NCBI GenBank assembly: GCA_016711045.1
Contig: JADJTT010000001.1
Location: forward strand, 186,001-250,000
Reading direction: 5' to 3'
DNA length: 64,000 nucleotides
From: Saprospirales bacterium
GTDB taxonomy: Bacteria; Bacteroidota; Bacteroidia; Chitinophagales; Saprospiraceae
Of the stretch, positions 61,838 through 64,000 are shown piece by piece; the first letter of the stretch is position 1, and each line of letters begins with the position of its first letter. Both the position numbers and the translations under genes were made by a program. The notes beneath the pieces are model-generated. The model was not told the origin of the DNA, searched no databases, and worked only from the letters and a program-made list of their open reading frames with translations.

Positions 61838-63559
61838 TTACCAACTCCCACCGCCTCCACCGCCAAATCCGCCGCCGGAGAAGCCACCGCCGCCACCTCC
61901 AAAACTACCACTACCGGAGCTCCCCGGCCTGCTCGTAAAGGCACTCTGCACCTCATGCATACTGCTGGTGAAATCCTGGGCAAAAGAGCCAAAATTGCTG
62001 CCGTAGGAATGACCTACGTAGTAGCCGTGATACCAGCTAGGCGGCTCGGTAAAGAGGCCGTCGAATTTGCTGCTCCAGTTTTTGGCCATATTGAAAGCGA
62101 TCGCGTAGGGCAAGGTTTTGTCAAAATAGGCCGGGTCGTCCTGCAGCAGCCTTTCCAGACGCTGTTGATCGGCCCTTTTGATAAACTCCCGGAAACCCCG
62201 TAGGTGCTCGTAGATATCGGTGCCTTCGGTAGAGCGCCGAAGCATGGGATAGAGAAAAATAAAACTCGAAATAGCCACTACGCCCATCCCGATCCCGGCA
62301 GGCACCTGGTCTATAATAATGAATAATACGGCCACCACCGCTGCCAAAATACCTGCGATAGGCAAGATATTGAAGAGCTGGCGGGACCGGGGCGTATACA
62401 ACATTCGACTATGAATGAGTCTGGTTAATTGAGACTTAGCCGAAGTCATGGTCGAGTAAAAAGAATCTTTCAAATCACTGAGCATGACCTGGTTGACTGT
62501 TCCGAAAAGTCCATTGAACACCGTGCGCTCATAGTCGGGCCGATCTCCCGGCAACATTTTTAATCGGGTAAATTCGTAATCCTTGGATTTGAAAAGCAAA
62601 CCCTTGTTTTCTTTCTCCGTAAGTTCCAAAAAGCCCTGCGCGCCCCAGTATGGGATGAGGGCGATGAGGTCCCGGTGATCGACCTTATGGTCAATAAAGG
62701 CGCCTGCTTCGGACGGGGGGAAATTTTCAGGCGGGTAATATTGCACCACCAGCACCCGTTTTTCATCCTTACCAAAACGCGCCCACAACCAGAACAACCC
62801 GATCATCAGTGCCAGCGGCAAGGCCAATAACCCATAATGCTGGATAAACAATTCCATGGGCGTAGGCCGATGGATATAGTCGACCGGCAGTCGTACGGCG
62901 ACAGTCAGTCCTTCTCCGGGGCCAAGTTCTACCAGGCTTTGTCCGGCTACAGATCCGCCGCGGTAGTAGATCGTGGCCTCTTCATCCTGCTTGCCAAAAG
63001 AGCCGGTATAGACGTGATAATCTTCGGTGGAAAGGGAAGGCGCGTCAAAGAAATCGATCTGGTACTCCACTTTTTTGATGGAATTTTCCCATTCAGTGCC
63101 CACTACATTCCAGTAAAACTCCGTGTGCTCCTGGAGGAAAAGCCAGGCATTTTTTACCTTATACCGGATCACATACCGCTGTCGGCCGTTTACATAGCTG
63201 TCGGCATGGCCGATCTTAAGCGTGAGATACCCTGAACTTAAGTCCCATGATTTTTCTGCCGGCCAGCCATCTACTTTGACATTGCGAAGCTTGACCTTTT
63301 GTGTTTTTCCACCCACTTTATACTTATATGGAATGGAACGAAAAATCCCATGTCGTTCCGAGTCAAACAACACGTCTATGGTTTCTTCGACGAGAAAGTC
63401 CCCGGAAGGTTCCACGGTTATATGGACCTGATAATTTTCAATGGTGAAATACTCCGCCTGCACTGGCAATGCCAGCAAGAGCATTCCTAGTACAAGAACG
63501 AGTTGGTTCAAAACCACGGCGACTTCCGGTCGCCGTGGTTTTATGATTATCTTGATCAT
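61838..63559 (-). CDS. DUF2207 membrane protein with Gly-rich tail
   Basis: The 573-residue product has a signal segment (VLVLGMLLLALPVQAEY), a large periplasmic DUF2207 domain (FTIENYQVHITVEPSGDFLV, then VDVLFDSERHGIFRSIPYKY-like sequence), two or three TM segments near residues 245 and 405-445 and a C-terminal tail of mostly Gly and Ser (GSGSFGGGGGGFSGGG). It follows lemA, a pairing common in bacteria. Three starts are possible: TTG 63574, ATG 63559 and TTG 63511. A perfect hairpin spans 63510-63542, so a start at TTG 63511, after the hairpin, is plausible. Confidence 0.88.
   Translation of the reverse strand: MIKIIIKPRRPEVAVVLNQLVLVLGMLLLALPVQAEYFTIENYQVHITVEPSGDFLVEETIDVLFDSERHGIFRSIPYKYKVGGKTQKVKLRNVKVDGWPAEKSWDLSSGYLTLKIGHADSYVNGRQRYVIRYKVKNAWLFLQEHTEFYWNVVGTEWENSIKKVEYQIDFFDAPSLSTEDYHVYTGSFGKQDEEATIYYRGGSVAGQSLVELGPGEGLTVAVRLPVDYIHRPTPMELFIQHYGLLALPLALMIGLFWLWARFGKDEKRVLVVQYYPPENFPPSEAGAFIDHKVDHRDLIALIPYWGAQGFLELTEKENKGLLFKSKDYEFTRLKMLPGDRPDYERTVFNGLFGTVNQVMLSDLKDSFYSTMTSAKSQLTRLIHSRMLYTPRSRQLFNILPIAGILAAVVAVLFIIIDQVPAGIGMGVVAISSFIFLYPMLRRSTEGTDIYEHLRGFREFIKRADQQRLERLLQDDPAYFDKTLPYAIAFNMAKNWSSKFDGLFTEPPSWYHGYYVGHSYGSNFGSFAQDFTSSMHEVQSAFTSRPGSSGSGSFGGGGGGFSGGGFGGGGGGSW
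63510..63542 (-). terminator. Perfect hairpin between lemA and the DUF2207 gene
   Basis: AAAACCACGGCGAC (63510-63523) pairs with GTCGCCGTGGTTTT (63529-63542) around TTCCG. Read on the minus strand it is an intrinsic-terminator-like stem with a short TTTT. It lies 29 bases after the lemA stop and at the possible starts of the DUF2207 gene, so it may attenuate read-through. Confidence 0.55.
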
Positions 63560-63570
63560 AAGGGAAGGGT

Positions 63571-64000
63571 TCAAAACTCCACTTTCACATTTTCCCGTTC
63601 GCGGTCATCTACTTCGAAGAAGGCTTCCTTGCCAAATCCGAACATTTGTGCGATGATCACAGAGGGGAAGGTTTCGGCGAAGTTGTTATTGTCTCGCACC
63701 ACGGCGTTGTAGTAGCGACGGGCATTTTGCAAATTGTCCTCGACATCGGCCAGGGAACGTTGCAACTCCAGGAAGTTGGTATTGGCCTTCAGGTCCGGGT
63801 AGTTTTCGGCCAGGGCGAAGATGCCGCGTACGCCGGCGCTGAGTGCTTTCTCTGCTTCGATCTGTTCGCCGATATTTCCTTTACCGCCCGAGATCGACTG
63901 CGCCTGGTTGCGCAGCTGAATGACTTTCTCCAGAGTTTCCTGCTCGTGCTTGGCATACCCTTTTACGGTGCTGACGAGATTGGGGATGAGGTCGTAGCGA
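63571..64000 (-). CDS. lemA: LemA family protein (3' part; 5' end outside window)
   Basis: At least 143 residues are visible, reading RYDLIPNLVSTVKGYAKHEQ, then IGEQIEAEKALSAGVRGIF, NYPDLKANTNFLELQRSLAD and NNNFAETFPSVIIAQMFGFG, ending ENVKVEF. This is the conserved core and C-terminus of LemA, an all-helical bundle that is anchored to the inner membrane by an N-terminal helix (beyond the window edge). It leads into the DUF2207 gene; the two often act together. Confidence 0.95.
   Translation of the reverse strand, partial: RYDLIPNLVSTVKGYAKHEQETLEKVIQLRNQAQSISGGKGNIGEQIEAEKALSAGVRGIFALAENYPDLKANTNFLELQRSLADVEDNLQNARRYYNAVVRDNNNFAETFPSVIIAQMFGFGKEAFFEVDDRERENVKVEF

Noticed and set aside
1..64000. 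Insertion sequences or phage genes
   Set aside because: No transposase, integrase, portal, capsid or terminase signatures found in any convincing frame.

Overview
This window looks like chromosomal DNA from a Bacteroidetes bacterium, probably of the Saprospiria/Lewinella/Haliscomenobacter type. The evidence is internal: three proteins end in type IX secretion (T9SS/Por) sorting domains, two loci encode one-piece hybrid sensors with AraC-type output, several starts are preceded by TAnnTTTG-like -7 elements, Shine-Dalgarno sequences are scarce, and many products are signal-peptide or SPII-lipobox envelope proteins. I see no rRNA, tRNA, CRISPR array, transposase, integrase or phage module.

Layout. 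1-9 kb: the edge of a secreted-protein gene, asd, a coiled-coil protein with a duplicated helical tail, a polyprenyl synthetase, an alpha/beta hydrolase and a large zinc-protease/beta-propeller/barrel protein. 9-16 kb: an M14 carboxypeptidase with a sodium/solute symporter, an AT-rich beta-barrel protein, a frameshifted helical-repeat protein and a Tyr/His-rich secreted protein. 16-23.5 kb: a decayed tandem-repeat propeller gene, a hybrid two-component gene broken by four one-base shifts, and treS. 23.6-33 kb: clpB, a MbnP/MbnH-like pair (T9SS protein plus di-haem lipoprotein), a VTT-like membrane protein, a desaturase/toroid/methyltransferase run, a DinB fragment and a glycosyltransferase. 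33-46 kb: an M4 protease, a cysteine-synthase-like enzyme, a TetR-controlled envelope operon (barrel, ABC ATPase, two FtsX-like permeases, LolA-like protein) and a CotH/lamin-tail protein. 46-55 kb: a methyltransferase, a small membrane protein, thrA-thrC without thrB, a barrel protein, a propeller lipoprotein, an aminotransferase and a pirin. 55-64 kb: an intact hybrid sensor next to a cytochrome c operon that carries AraC-like direct repeats, an MFS transporter, and lemA with a DUF2207 gene.

Two signals cut across the window. First, a family of long palindromes, mostly with 3-base loops, GC-rich tips and AT-rich bases, lies between genes. Two of these loci (4186-4461 and about 13066-13143) share the same pair of outer end sequences around unrelated cores, so they look like a modular repeat element. 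Second, at least ten one-base frame breaks in five otherwise recognisable genes all fall in homopolymer runs. That pattern points to sequencing or assembly error at least as much as to true gene decay, so those genes are annotated over their full reconstructed span.
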